Source: Allium sativum (taxonomy: Eukaryota; Streptophyta; Magnoliopsida; Asparagales; Amaryllidaceae). Taken from it: a stretch of 64,000 nt of DNA. Location of the stretch: contig CM060910.1 of the NCBI GenBank assembly GCA_030737875.1, positions 617,905,303-617,969,302 of the forward strand. Reading direction: 5' to 3'. The notes under the pieces are model-generated. The model worked only from the letters and a program-made list of their open reading frames with translations, had not been told where the DNA came from and did no database searches. Shown here piece after piece: positions 11,517-24,846 of this stretch (position 1 is its first letter; each line of letters begins with the position of its first letter). Position numbers and translations under genes: made by a program.

Positions 11517-11889
11517 ATTTATTATTACACATAATTATTTAACCCCAATTTGAATTAATATCCCTCTTTCAAATTGTCAATAATTTCCAATTTAATCTAT
11601 GTCCATAATTGTCACCTAAATTATATCCATAATTTCTAGGCATATAAATTATGCCAATTAATGTCTAAAATTAATTATATGCTTTTAAGCCATTTTATGT
11701 CAATTTCACAACTTCAATATTTAATATTTTCCCAATATCCCCACGTCGTTCGTACATGTAATTCGTGAAATATGTTAGACTCACAAATAGTCTAACTCAT
11801 AAGAAAAAAAGATACATCACAACTTGCATAACACATAAAATGGATCTAACTAGCATATAAAATTGTAATGACCCGGATTTTGAGCGACT

Positions 11890-11924
11890 TTGGTTATCGA
11901 CATAAACACAATGTCGATAACCAA
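11890..11924. repeat. Terminal 14-bp inverted repeat of the LARD LTR
   Basis: TTGGTTATCGACAT and ATGTCGATAACCAA are perfectly complementary across a 7-base loop, 26 bp from the LTR end. The same structure lies at 20002-20036 (two non-pairing or wobble positions), 41950-41984 and 50529-50563. Confidence 0.9.
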
Positions 11925-13779
11925 AACATCGAAAAATCCTGGTAATTAGTGAAAGAAATTAGAGGGTGAGGAAAGATAAGATAGAAACTTAGAATAAAAG
12001 AAGAAGAAGAACACAATATCAGAGTAACACGAATCTCACAGCGGAACAAATAAATATATTTCATAACATAACTTTGAAATACAAAATTGGTACTTGAATA
12101 TACATATCATTATCAGAGTACAACACTTACAACACAGCGGAAATAACTATAGCTATATGATCCTGAAGCCTCCTGCTCCAAGTTCTTCCAGTATATCTGT
12201 AAAATCCCGACTACTTGACTGCCCGTACAAATTTAGGCACCCAAGAGTTTAGGGAAAACAACAAAATAAACTCCGGGTCAGTCATGGGACTGGTATGAGT
12301 AAAACAGTTTAAAACAGTTCAAACAAGTAATCGATATCTCATAAGACCACGCCATATAACGGAACGGGAATTTCCCTTATGAGAATCCAAATTATCTTTA
12401 TATCAAAACCTTTGATATTATAATAATGTCTATCAACCACAATATAACAATCATCTAGCAGAAACGCTTTCATCTCACGTTCTACATATATTGTATACAA
12501 TCAAAACCGCAAGCACGTATTGGGTAATGGATTTCCAACTTAGACAAGGTATGGAACCACCTTCTGCTAGTGTACCTCTAGAGAGGAAAACACTGGGTTC
12601 AACAAGAACATCTTGCAACCCGGCCACACATGACCGACCACTCATTTTGCTTGAGTGTATCAAATGTATATCACCAACGGTTGGGATCAGCAACCGTTTT
12701 CCGAATGGGACAACATCAACAATAGATTTTTAGAAGTAATGAAACTCTAGATCAGGTGATTATACACCCTACTTCGGTGCGACCGACTTAGCCATGCTGC
12801 CTGCCCGATTTCTGTCATTTACCGGATGTGAGGCTAGAAGCTACGCTTTATCATCACACCAGATTCACTTTGAATGCCACATCATCAAATCCATCAAATC
12901 ACCGATTGATGTCCTCAACCATACATTATGTGTTAGCTAAATGAAGTTTCCTTCTCCGCTTCCACTCTTGGTACGATTGGAGAAATCAATATACGTGATC
13001 GTCTGGAAATACTCTGTCAGACATCCGTCCATACAAGTCATCCAGGAACAGGATGAACCGAAGGCACTATTCTGTAAACAGGATAGCCCTTGCATAACTC
13101 CGTCTTCAATTTCCTTTGGCATATATGATTCGCAACGTTTATGCCAACACAGAGTGGTTCTTTGGATAATAATCCAACCGGTCTCTCCATATTAATAACG
13201 TTAAAATGGTCAAACTTCGATAGTATGTGATTTAACTATCGAATAAAAACAAGTGTGCAAACAACGATATTATTTCCAAATGGAAATTTTATCGATCAAA
13301 CATCATTAACATTACTCTCTTTATTTCCTCAATTTACTTATCTCCTATTTACCTATATTCAATATTTTTTATTTTCTAAATTTGGGAAAATATACGTTAT
13401 TAACAATGGAAAAACATTTCTGTTTCTTGTTTTCTTTATTAGAAAACATTTCTGGTTTCTTATTTGGAAAACATTTCCAAAGCTTCTTCATTGGACTTAG
13501 ATAGATGTTTAAACAAACCATCGCGATGCCAACTCAAACCATTTCCTTTACTGCCGAACCTTAACTATACCTTAGTTAAAAACGAAGCCAATCAAGTTGG
13601 GGTAGAACTACCTCTCAGACCTTAACTGAACAATATTTCTAACTTTGAAATAGACAAAGTTCACTTTATATTCCTTTTACTAACTTCCTTACTTAACCCT
13701 CCTTCGAATAGCTATATTCGATTGACTCTTTTTACTTTCTCCGAATAAACTATATTCGATTAACTCCTTTTTACTTTCT

Positions 13780-14215
13780 CTCTAATCGATTAACTAACAT
13801 CGATTAACTACTTTTACTTTAACTCTAATCAATTAACTAACATCGATTAACTCCTTTTAACTTTATTCTCTAATCGACTAACTAACATCGATTAATTCCT
13901 TTTAACTTTATTCTCTAATCGATTAACTAACATCGATTAACTCCTTTTAACTTTATTCTCTAATCGATTAACTAACATCGATTAACTCCTTTTAACTTTA
14001 TTCTCTAATCGATTAACTAACATCGATTAACTCCTTTTAACTTTATTCTCTAATCGATTAACTAAGATCGATTAACTCCTTTTACTTTAACTCTAATCGA
14101 TTAACTAACATCGATTAACTAACATCGATTAACTCCTTTTAACTTTATTCTCTAATCGATTAACTAACATCGATTAACTCCTTTATTCTATTCGAATAAC
14201 CAATTCGATTAACTC
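13780..14215. repeat. TCGATTAA-rich 45-bp tandem array (LARD-1 left LTR)
   Basis: About ten units of 'taatcgattaactaacatcg' plus 'attaactccttttaacttta'. The right LTR has the same array at 21885-22285 with about nine units. LARD-2 has a related 44-bp unit. Confidence 0.9.
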
Positions 14216-14542
14216 CTTTTCGAATAAACTATTCATTTATAAAGATTTACTTTTAGTAACGGTTCTTCACTTTACAAATGATTTCCTTTTTATTCTAACT
14301 TATCCCTTGATTTTATAACTTCTGTAAAAACCCTTTTCCTTTTCTATATAAAATCCATTGATTTTATATAAATAATTCATTTTCAAAATATACTTTGAAA
14401 ATATTCCTTTATCAATATTCGGTATGTTACGGTATTCAACATATCAAATCACGATGATCAGTATCGTCCAAACACATATAATCGACAACAGATTATATAT
14501 CACATCATATATCACAATATATGAAAAACAATAAAATAAATG

Positions 14543-14570
14543 TTGAGGAACCCAGTTGGGTTCCTCCAAC
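14543..14570. repeat. GAGGAACCCA hairpin in the LARD-1 LTR
   Basis: GAGGAACCCA and TGGGTTCCTC face each other across two bases. The right LTR copy is at 22645-22673. LARD-2 has AATCCA/TGGATT in the same position, so the central base pair has changed on both sides. It lies about 1 kb downstream of the TATA box, in the transcribed part. Confidence 0.85.
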
Positions 14571-14862
14571 CTGTTTCCCTGCATCACAGATGCTAAACAA
14601 TATAGATAACATCACTTTTTAGTTCCATATGATATATTCTGTTAAACAGAATCAATATAGAACTTCAACTAACTGACTAGCAATTCAATCAAACAGTCAA
14701 CACACAGTCAATCAACCAATATCTAACAGTTCTAAAAATACAACATGAAATTATAAACTATTCATAGTTAGTGAGATTTACTCACATTGGACGATCATCA
14801 TCAATGACGATAACCATCGCTTGATTCAGACAATTTATTTTGCCATAAATTGTAACGAGCTC

Positions 14863-16268
14863 GGATTCACTCCCAGTTAGCTCCATGATGTAACCACCGT
14901 CCATACGATCCCAACGCAACTTACGGTTCGTGATTCTGATATCGTATGACCGAGATATTGCTTTTATAAGTTAATACATTCATTAAATTTAAATAAAACT
15001 TAAGTAAAAATAAATATTTGGCCTCACCCCTCTTATAAATCACCGTCCCACTTAAGTAAAGCCCAACCCGCCCTCTGCTATTTCTTCCCGTCTTCCCCAA
15101 TGGTATTGCCTGCTCCCGTAAACATTCGATCCCACCAAAACAACATGACCCTTCTTCCTCTCCGACCCACCATGGAATCCACCGAAACAACTTCCAATTA
15201 TCTCCTTTTCTCCAGCTCTTTCTCCTCACATTATCCTCTAGAAGCTCGCACTCACCAAATGGCTTTTGCCGTCCGCCCTAGTTCGCTATACCAAAGGGGG
15301 CAGCAACGCCTAACCCCACCGAATCGAACATAACTCGGAAGCAAGGTGCGGAATCACCTCACCAACTCAGAAACGACCTTGGTTTCGCAAACAAAACCCT
15401 ACAATTTCCAAGGATTCGAACCCTACTTTACTGCTCAAAACTGAGCAACCTCAAAACAATGTCGCACCGTTCAAACAGCATACCAGATCGAAGAGGAGCT
15501 CAGCCAGAATCCAAACATATACGATTCATGATTTTAGAGATTTTATTCTTTTTGCTTTGATTTTTCTTTGTTTGGAATTTCTTGCTGTGTTCGGTTTATA
15601 CGCCTTATATAGGCTTGAATGGGTTAGGTAAGGTTTGTGGTGGAGATCGAAGGCCGTGTGGCCTGTGCGGAACCTCAGAAAATGGGAGGGATATTTTCAA
15701 TTTGATTTTTGTATTTTATTTTATTCGATTTTCTCCTTGTGTCCGCCTTCTAAAAATCCCAGCGATTACATACGATATCTAAAAATCACCAAACTGGATA
15801 TGTAAGTAGAGCTCGACATTGCAGTCCCAACGAAACTGGTTTCGTCGAATTCCGACTCCGTATGCTCACACAGCATATTTTTAACTGTCAAAATACTAAC
15901 TGTTTCTCACTCTAAAAATACGTACGGTCACACACTGACTCTAAAAATCACGAAACTGGAAATCTAACAACTATCTGATATTGCGGATCCAAAAAAATCG
16001 TTTTCGTCGAATTCCGACTTCGTTTGCAAAAGTGACTATTTTTAAAGCTCTAAATAACCTATTTAAATATATAAATATATTTAAATCTAATTAAATTTAA
16101 TATTTAAAAACAAATATTATCATCTATATTCACAGTGGCATACCATACAGCTCTACTAACATTTATAACTTGATATTTCAAATCCCGATTAAATCGATAT
16201 TCGATTTATATTGAAATTCCCCTTTTAAAATATAAATAATTCCTTTATAGATTATAAAGGAATTCCAC
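14863..16268 (-). promoter_or_regulatory. LARD-1 promoter block (left LTR)
   Basis: This 1.4-kb block is present in both LARD-1 LTRs (second copy 22966-24370) but has no visible similarity to the block at the same place in LARD-2 (44998-46816). The minus-strand TATA box CCTATATAAGG is at 15603-15613 (second copy 23705-23715). ORFs of 66-114 codons in the block are paired between the two LTRs simply because the LTRs are repeats. Confidence 0.6.
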
Positions 16269-16739
16269 AGCGACTTTTCTAAAATTTGATTTGGACATAT
16301 CTCAAAATCTACATAATGAATTCCCGATTTTTCTCTTCCACTAGAAAGATATACTCCACCAGCTCCACACGTTTCTTGTTTCATAGAAGTCTGATTTAAA
16401 ACGAATCCGGTACATTCAGTTGAAGTTCAAATCACCAAATCGCGAACTGCAGCGCCATTTCAAGCTCGATTTTTAATTATATTATAATTTATACGTTCAA
16501 CTGACGTCGATTGAATATATTCGTCAATATAATTCAACTCTAAGATGAATTAAATATCACAGATGATCCAGTTCACACCATATCGCCATTTCAGCCAATT
16601 CTGATTATTTCAGAATTAAATATATTATTTAATTAAATATTCACCATTATTTAATTAATCGACCATTAAATCCTTTTAATCACCTTAGAAATAATTAAAT
16701 AAATTAATTATAATACCTCTGCTAATGCGGGTCGTTACA

Positions 16740-16773
16740 ATCTTTCCCACTTAAAATAGTTTCGTCCTCGAAA
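16740..16773 (-). other. LARD-1 polypurine tract and hairpin
   Basis: The minus strand has AAGTGGGAAAGAT (16740-16752) directly before the 3' LTR. The inverted repeat TTTCGtcctCGAAA lies at 16760-16773, as in the Tekay element. Confidence 0.8.
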
Positions 16774-18092
16774 TTGCTAAAGCTAGAAGACGACCCTATC
16801 TACTGGTTAAAACATATTTGTTCACTTTTTAACTTCAGTTTTAACTGAATCCATTTAATTTCAATTAAATTATTAATTAATTATTATCATCGAAAAAATT
16901 TCAAAAATTCTGAAAAATTTTCTAACACCTTAACTCTTCGAAAAATTTCGCCAGCCCCTCCTTTGTACTGGTCAATACGTCAAACTCCAACTCGCCTCTC
17001 TGGGCCATCTCCAACCCAACAGAAAATCAAACAGCCAAGCGGCTTGCCAATTCGGCTTTTCAAAATCTCGTACCGTATGAAATATAAACTTGTACCTTTT
17101 TGTCGGGCATATCAACTCTATCACTTCCATATGCTATCAACTCAGCATATACCAATGTTATCCCAATCAAATTCTGAAATCCTTTCATCTCCAACACAAC
17201 CATTCGCTTTTACCAAGCCAAATTTCCATTTCAACTCAAGTTTTCGTCTTGATTCCCAACTCTTAACTTGATTATCACATTACACTTCAAATTTGAATCT
17301 CACAATCCAATTGGTCTTGATATCATTCTAATTCAATCTCAGTTACCACTTTTCTGGCTTTACTTTACTTTAATTTTTCTTTCTCAAATTTCTATTAAAT
17401 TTGTTTTTAATTCAAACAGTCTTTCCCCAGGAGTTTTTAAACATTTTACTCTTTTCAAAAATCAATTTTCCTTTTTGAAATTCAACTGAGCCTTTAATTA
17501 ATATTTCATTAGTTAAATCACTTCTCTATTTCTTTATCAATATTTGTTAACCAAATATTTTCAATAACCATATTGGCCTTTTATGTTATTTGGAAAACAT
17601 TTCCGAATATCGTCTTCCTTTATTTTCTAAACTTTTAGAAAATAGGTGCTATTTATAATTGGAAAATATTCCAATTACTTATCTCTTTTCCGATCTCGTT
17701 TATTTCTATACTTAGGAAATATTTATTATTCTATTTCCAAGTTTACACTTATTTGGGTTAAAACGGATGTTGTGTAAAACATCGTTACGACAACCCAAAT
17801 ACTATATTCAACTAAATCTTATTCAACATTGATCTTCGAGCCTGAAATCTTACTATTTATTTGTTAATAATGAAATTAATCAAGTTGGGGTATAACTACC
17901 TCTCAGACCTTGACTGAATAACATTTATAACGTCAAAACAGATATGACTACTTACTCGAATAATCAATACCATATAACTACTTCTTCATTTTTAAACACG
18001 TATACGCTTCCTCTTCTATTCTGACTAGATTTTATTCTTAGTCTTCCTTTTTGATTTTACTATTCTATTTCTAAGTTCGTTTCCTTATCGAC

Positions 18093-18095
<3 letters not shown>

Positions 18096-18144
<49 letters not shown>
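18096..18144. repeat. (TA)n microsatellite in LARD-1
   Basis: A pure TA run of 49 bases. At the homologous site LARD-2 has only a short, interrupted TA stretch near 48654-48662, so the expansion is specific to this copy. Confidence 0.95.
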
Positions 18145-18148
<4 letters not shown>

Positions 18149-19648
18149 ACGTTGATTTCTAACTATCAAATTATCTTAAAAATATTCTAACTCCTTAGAT
18201 TCCCGTAAAAATTCGCCATAACCTCCTTTGTATCGGAAGCATCGGGATATTTCAAATAGCCTCCCATGGCCCTCACCAATCCAAAAGAAAAAGAAAAAGC
18301 CAAGCGGCTAGCCGATACGGCGCATAAAATCTCATATGTGAATTAAATACATACCTTTTCGTCGAGCATTCTATTTATATACCTTCATACCTTATCCATA
18401 CCTATCTCATGTATATTTATACCTGTCCAATTTAATTCAACTATACCCGATCGTTTTAACTCAATTTGTTAGTTTATTTGTTAATTAACTCTTTAGTCTA
18501 TTTCACTTTTATATTTGAACATGACATGTTCAAATATATTTTAACTTACTTATAAACTAATCAAATTCTACTTTTTCAAACTCGGGTTTCATATTCGATT
18601 TCAAATATAAATTTACCAGTCCCCATTACTTATCTAAAGTTCAACTTCAATTTAAGATCCATTTACTAATGGCTAATTAATTGGTTTACCTATTTCAACT
18701 TTTTATTTGAATATACATGTTCAAATATAAGTTTAACTTGTTTATCAACTAATTGAATTCCATTTCAATTCTATTTGAATTTCCTATATTCAAATTTCAA
18801 ATTCAATTCTATTTGAATCTTCTTCATACAAATTTCATTTTCACTTTCGATATTCAAATCCTATATTTTCAAACTCCCTTGAATTATATATTCCAATTCC
18901 CATTTCAACTCTATTTGAATTCTATATTCGAATTCCTATTTCAAATTCTATTTTGAAATTCTATTTTCAAATTCCATTTCAATTCTATTTGAATTTTACA
19001 TTCAAATTTCCTTTTAAACTATTTAAATTCTATATTCACTTTTCCATTATTTAAATCTTCTTTATTCAAATCTCATTTGAATTTCTATATTCAAATCCCC
19101 TTTGAATTTTCTTATTTAAATCTATGTTTGAACTTCCTTTATTCAAATTCCTTTTCAAACTTTCTTTATTCATTCTTTATTATAAATCCCATTTGAAATT
19201 CAACACAACTTGTCTTTCCCAAAAAAAATTCAAAACAGTATCTCTGGTAGTAATTCGTCACTTACAACTCGAAAATGAATACTGATGATGCAGCTATCAT
19301 CATCAGAATCTATTTTCCAGCGATCGAAGTGAGTTCAATACTATAAAACTATTTCTAAACATTTCCACTTTGAAATTCATTTCAAAATATAATTCATACT
19401 GCTTGTAAAATAATTTAAAATCTCCCAAGATCTTAAATTTTCCTTATTTTCAATTCAAATCCATTTACAAACACTTATCCAATTCTCTAGAGTTTTAATT
19501 CAATTTCTGGTTTAAATTCAGATTTAACTTATCTAATTTCACGTATTTCACTTATATGAATTCTGAGTGGTTATTTACATAACCATTTAATTTATTATCT
19601 TACTCGATTATAATAACAACCAATATATCCACTATATTAAAATTTTGA

Positions 19649-19668
19649 TATATATATATATATATATC
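19649..19668. repeat. Short (TA)n run
   Basis: A TA run of about 20 bases near the primer-site end of the LARD-1 internal region. The homologous LARD-2 sequence near 50205 lacks it. Confidence 0.85.
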
Positions 19669-19961
19669 TTCTCTATGTCAAGATATACCTTGGTTAAACT
19701 TATTTTAATTTACCCTCTTTCAAAACATATCGTGTCGGTTCATCGTATTCAAGTGTTTAGTAACTCCTACCGATACAGTGGATCAAACTGATCGACCAGA
19801 ATTTATAATCTACTCAACCAATAAATCTTCACAATATAAAATTATTTTTATATCATATATAAATATGTTCACTCGTATATATACACTCAAACTCAATCTA
19901 GGGTATTACTAACCCTATCTCTACCGAGTCACGCCACAGAGCCAAGTAATTCTTAACTTAA

Positions 19962-19973
19962 GCTCTGATACCA
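19962..19973 (-). other. LARD-1 primer binding site
   Basis: The minus strand reads TGGTATCAGAGC, complementary to the 3' end of plant initiator Met tRNA. It is two bases from the LTR end at 19976. It fixes 19976-24841 as the 5' LTR. Confidence 0.9.
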
Positions 19974-19975
19974 AC

Positions 19976-22900
19976 TGTAATGACCCGGATTTTGAGCGAC
20001 TATGGTTATCGACGTAAACACGATGTCGATAACCAAAACATCGAAAAATCCTAGTAATTAGTGAAAGAAATTAGAGGGTGAGGAAAGATAAGATAGAAAC
20101 TTTGAATAGAAGAAGAAGAAGAACACAATATCAGAGTAACACAAATCTCACAGCGGAACGAATAAATATATTTCATAACATAACTTTGAAATACAAATTT
20201 GGTACTTGAATATACATATCATTATCAAAGTACAGCACCTACAACACAGCGGAAATAACTATAGCTATATGATCCTGAAGCCTCCTGCTCCAAGTTCTTC
20301 CAGTATATCTGTAAAATCCCGACTACTTGACTGCCCGTACAAATTTAGGCACCCAAGAGTTTAGGGAAAACAACAAAATAAACTCCGGGTCAGTCATGGG
20401 ACTGATATGAGTAAAACAGTTTAAAACAGTTCAAACAAGTAATCAATATCTCATAAGACCACGCCGTATAATGGAACGGGTTTTTCCCTTACGAGAATCC
20501 AAATTATCTTTTTATATCAAAACCTTTGATATTATAATAATGTCTATCAACCACAATATAACAATCATCTAGCAGAAACGCTTTCATCTCACGTTCTACA
20601 TATATTGTATACAATCAAAACCGCAAGCACGTATTAGGTAATGGATTTCTAACTATGACAAGGTATGGAACCACCTTCTGCTAGTGTACCTATAGAGAGG
20701 AATACACTGGGTTCAACAAGAACATCTTGCAACCCGGCCACACATGACCGACCACTCATTTCGCTTGAGTGTATCGAATGTATACACCAACGGTTGGGAT
20801 CAGCAACCATTTTCCGAATGGGACAGCATAAACAATAGATTTTTAGCAGTAATGAAACTCTAGATCAGGTGATTATACACCCTACTTCGGTGCGACCGAC
20901 TTACCCATGCTGCCTGCCCGATTTCTGTCATTTACCGGATGTGAGGCTAGAAGCTACGCTTTATCATCACACCAGATTCACTTTGAATGCCACATCATCA
21001 AATCCATCAAATCACCGATTGATGTCCTCAACCATACATTATGTGTTAGCTAAAAGAAGTTTGCTTCTCCGCTTCCACTCTTGGTACGGTTGGAGAAATC
21101 AATATACGTGATCGTCTGGAAATATCTGTCAGACATCCGTCCGTACAAGTCATCCAGGAACAGGATGAACCGAAGGCACTATTCTGTAAACAGGATAGCC
21201 CTTGCATAACTCCGTCTTCAATTTCCTTTGGCATATATGATTCGCAACATTTATGCCAATACATAGTGGTTCTTTGGATAATAATCCCACCGGTCTCTCC
21301 ATATTAACAACGTTAAAATGGTCAAACTTCGATAGTCTATGATTTAACTTTCGAATAAAAACAAGTGTGCAAACAACGATATTATTTCCAAATGGAAATT
21401 TTATCGATCAAACATCATTAACATTATTCTCTTTATTTCCTTAATTTACTTATCTCCTGTTTCCCTATATTCAATATTTTTTATTTTCTGAATTTGGGAA
21501 AATATACGTTTTTAACAATGGAAAAACATTTCCGTTTCTTGTTTTCTTTATTAGAAAACATTTCTGGTTTCTTATTTGGAAAACATTTCCAAAGCTTCTT
21601 CATTGGACTTAGACAGATGTTTAAACAAACCATCGCGATGCCAACTCAAACCAATTCCTTTACTGCCGAACCTTAACTATTCATTAGTTAAAAACGAAGC
21701 CAATCAAGTTGGGGCAGAACTACCTCTCAGAACTTAACTGAACAACATTTCTAACTTTGAAATAGACAAAGTTCACTTTATATTCCTTTTACTAACTTCC
21801 TTACTTAACCCTCCTTCGAATAGCTATATTCGATTAACTCTTTTTACTTTCTCCGAATAAACTATATTCGATTAACTCCTTTTTACTTTCTCTCTAATCG
21901 ATTAACTAACATCGATTAACTCCTTTTACTTTAACTCTAATCGATTAACAAACATCGATTAACTCCTTTTAACTTTATTCTCTAATCGATTAACTAACAT
22001 CGATTAACTCCTTTTAACTTTATTCTCTAATCGATTAACTAACATCGATTAACTCCTTTTAACTTTATTCTCTAATCGATTAACTAACATCGATTAACTC
22101 CTTTTAACTTTATTCTCTAATCGATTAACTAACATCGATTAACTCCTTTTAACTTTATTCTCTAATTGATTAACTAACATCGATTAACTCCTTTTACTTT
22201 AACTCTAATCGATTAACTAACATCGATTAACTCCTTTTAACTTTATTCTCTAATCGATTAACTAACATCAATTAACTCCTTTATTCTATTCGAATGACCA
22301 ATTCGATTAACTCCTTTTCGAATAAACTATTCATTTACAAGGATTTACTTTTACTAACGGTTCTTCACTTTACAAATGATTTCCTTTTTATTCTAACTTA
22401 TCCCTTGATTTTATAAATATTTCTTTTGTAAAAATCCTTTTCCTTTTCTATATAAAATCCATCAATTTTATATAAATAATTCATTTTCAAAATATACTTT
22501 GAAAATATTCCTTTATCAACATTCGGTATGTTATGGTATTCAACATATCAAATCACGATGATCAGTATCGTCAAACACATATAATCGACAACAGATTATA
22601 TATCACATCATATATCACAATATATGAAAAACAATAAAATAAATGTTGGGGAACCCAGTTGGGTTCCTCCAACCTGTTTCCCTGCATCACAGATGTTAAA
22701 CAATATAGATAACATCACTTTTCAGTTCCATATGATATATTCTGTTAAACAGAATCAATATAGAACTTCAGCTAACTGACTAGCAGTTCAATCAAACAGT
22801 CAACACACAGTCAATCAGCCAATATCTAACAGTTCTAAAAATACAACATGAAATTATAAACTATTCAGAGTTAGTGAGATTTACTCACATTGGACGATCA

Positions 22901-24841
22901 TCATCAATGACGATAACCATCACTTGATTCAGACAATTTATTTTGCCATAAATTGTAACGAGCTCGGATTCACTCCCAGTCAGCTCCATGATGTAGCCAC
23001 CGTCCATACGATCCCAACGGAACTTACGGTTCGTGATTCTGATATTCGGTGACCGAGATATTGCTTTTATAAGTTAATAAATTCATTAAATTTAAATAAA
23101 ACTTAAGTAAAAATAAATATCTGTCCTCACCCCTCTTATAAATCACCGGCCCACTTAAGTAAAGCCCAACCCGCCCTCTGCTATTTCTTTCCGTCTTCCC
23201 CAATGGTATTTCCTGCTCCCGTAAACATTCGATCCCACCAAAACAACATGACCCTTCTTCCTCTCCGACCCACCATGGAATCCACCGAAACAACTTCCAA
23301 TTATCTCCTTTTCTCCAGCTCTTTCTCCTCACATTATCCTCCAGAAGCTTGCACTCACCAAATGGCTTTTGCCGTCCGCCCTAGTTCGCTGTACCAAAGG
23401 GGGCAGCAACGCCTAACCCCACCGAATCGAACAGAACTCAGAAGCAAGGTGCGGAATCACCTCACCAACTCAGAAACGACCTTGATTTCGCAAACAAAAC
23501 CCTACAACTTCCAAGGATTCGAACCCTACTTTACTACTCAAAACTGAGCAACCTCAAAACAATGTCGCACCGTTCAAACAGCATACCAGATCGAAGAGGA
23601 GCTCAGCTAGAATCCAAACATATACGATTCATGAATTTAGAGATTTATTCTTTTTGTTTTGATTTTTCTTTATTTGGAATTTCTTGCTGCGTTCGGTTTA
23701 TATGCCTTATATAGGCTTGAATGGGTTAGGTAAGGTTTGTGGTGGAGATCGAAGGCCGTGTGGCCTGTGCGGAACCTCAGAAAATGGGAGGGATATTTTC
23801 AATTTGATTTTTGTATTTTATTTTATTCGATTTTTTCCTTGTATCTGCCTTCTAAAAATCCCAGCGATTACATACAATTTCTAAAAATCACCAAACTGGA
23901 CATGTAGGTAGAGCTCGACATTACGGTCCCAACGAAACTGGTTTCGTCGAATTCCGACTCCATATGCTCACACAGCATATTTTTAACTGTCAAAATACTG
24001 ACTGTTTCTCACTCTAAAAATCCGTACGGTCACACGCTGACTCTAAAAATCACGAAACTGGAAATCTAACAACTATTTGACATTGTGGATCCAACAAAAT
24101 TGGTTTCGTCGAATTCTGACTTTGTTTGCAAAAGTGACTATTTTTAAAGCTCTAAATAACCTATTTAAATATATAAATATATTTAAATCTAATTAAATTT
24201 AATATTTAAAAATAAATATTATCGTCTATATTCACAGTGGCATACCATACAGCTCTACTGGCATTTATAACTTGATATTTCAAATCCCGATTAAATCGAT
24301 ATTCGATTTATATTGAAATTCCCCTTTTAAAATATAAATAATTCCTTTATAAATTATAAAGGAATTCCACAGCGACTTTTCTAAAATTTGATTTGGACAT
24401 ATCTCAAAATCTACACAATGAAATCCCGATTTTTCTCTTCCGCTAGAAAGATATACTCCACCAGCTCCACACGTTTCTTATTTCACAGAAATCCGATTTA
24501 AAACGAATCATGTACATTCAGTTGAAGTTCAAATCACCAAATCGCGAACTGCAGCGCCATTTCAAGCTCGATTTTTAGTTATATTATAATTTATATGTTC
24601 AACTGACGTCGATTGAATATATTCGTCAATATAATTCAACTCTAAGCTGAATTAAATATCACAGATGATCCAGTTCACACCATATCGCCATTTCAGCCAA
24701 TTCTGATTATTTCAGAATTAAATATATTATTTAATTAAATATTCACCATTATTTAATTAATCGACCATCAAATCCTTTTAATCACCTTATAAATAATTAA
24801 ATAAATTAATTATAATACCTCTGCCAATGCGGGTCATTACA
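19976..24841 (-). repeat. LARD-1 5' LTR (right)
   Basis: Collinear with the left LTR. The terminal hairpin (20002-20036), array (21885-22285), GGAACCCA hairpin (22645-22673), promoter block (22966-24370) and TATA box (23705-23715) are all retained. It ends in GCGGGTCATTACA followed by the TSD aaaat. Confidence 0.9.
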
Positions 24842-24846
24842 AAAAT

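Larger units (their letters stand above)
9298..11863 (-). mobile_element. Tekay-type LTR, part 1 (interrupted by LARD-1)
   Basis: It starts at 9298 with TGTAACACCCCACG and follows the solo LTR (28350-31401) closely, including 'gtcactcacaaagggaatgc'. The left flank is gypsy RNase H, so the LTR was inserted into that element. LARD-1 interrupts it at 11863/24847 and it resumes at 24847-25130. It is about 700 bp longer than the equivalent part of the solo LTR because of tandem expansion at 10555-10930 and a third stem-loop module. Confidence 0.8.
11864..16739 (-). repeat. LARD-1 3' LTR (left)
   Basis: It runs from TGTAATGACCCGG to GCGGGTCGTTACA. In minus-strand order it contains the promoter block (14863-16268), a GAGGAACCCA hairpin (14543-14570), the TCGATTAA tandem array and the terminal hairpin (11890-11924). 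It is collinear with the right LTR throughout, with scattered substitutions and small indels. Confidence 0.9.
16740..19975 (-). other. LARD-1 internal region, non-coding
   Basis: A 3.2-kb AT-rich region between PPT and PBS with no ORF longer than about 100 codons and no retroviral domain. It is collinear with the LARD-2 internal region (47299-50502), so it is conserved between copies. It includes a segment (about 17520-17940) related to LTR sequence at about 13300-13640, a TA microsatellite (18096-18144), and a run of 'ttcaaat/atttgaa' motifs (18760-19200). Confidence 0.85.
11864..24841 (-). mobile_element. LARD-1: large non-coding LTR retrotransposon
   Basis: A complete element of 12,978 bp flanked by the TSD aaaat (11859-11863 and 24842-24846). 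The LTRs are 11864-16739 (4876 bp) and 19976-24841 (4866 bp). The internal region is 16740-19975 (3236 bp). The polypurine tract lies beside the left LTR and the Met primer site beside the right LTR, so the element reads on the minus strand. No ORF in it has a recognisable domain. LTRs near 4.5-5 kb with a non-coding internal region of about 3.5 kb are the defining layout of LARDs described from Triticeae. The class assignment is by structure, not by sequence match. It is nested in a Tekay-type LTR. Confidence 0.9.

Noticed and set aside
15100..15333. 77-codon ORF in the LARD-1 LTR, repeated with an extension at 23203-23547, plus opposite-strand ORFs of 102 codons (14921-15229, 23024-23332)
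   Set aside because: The pairing only reflects that the two LTRs are copies. The frames end at different places, LARD-2 lacks the sequence, and no domain is recognisable.
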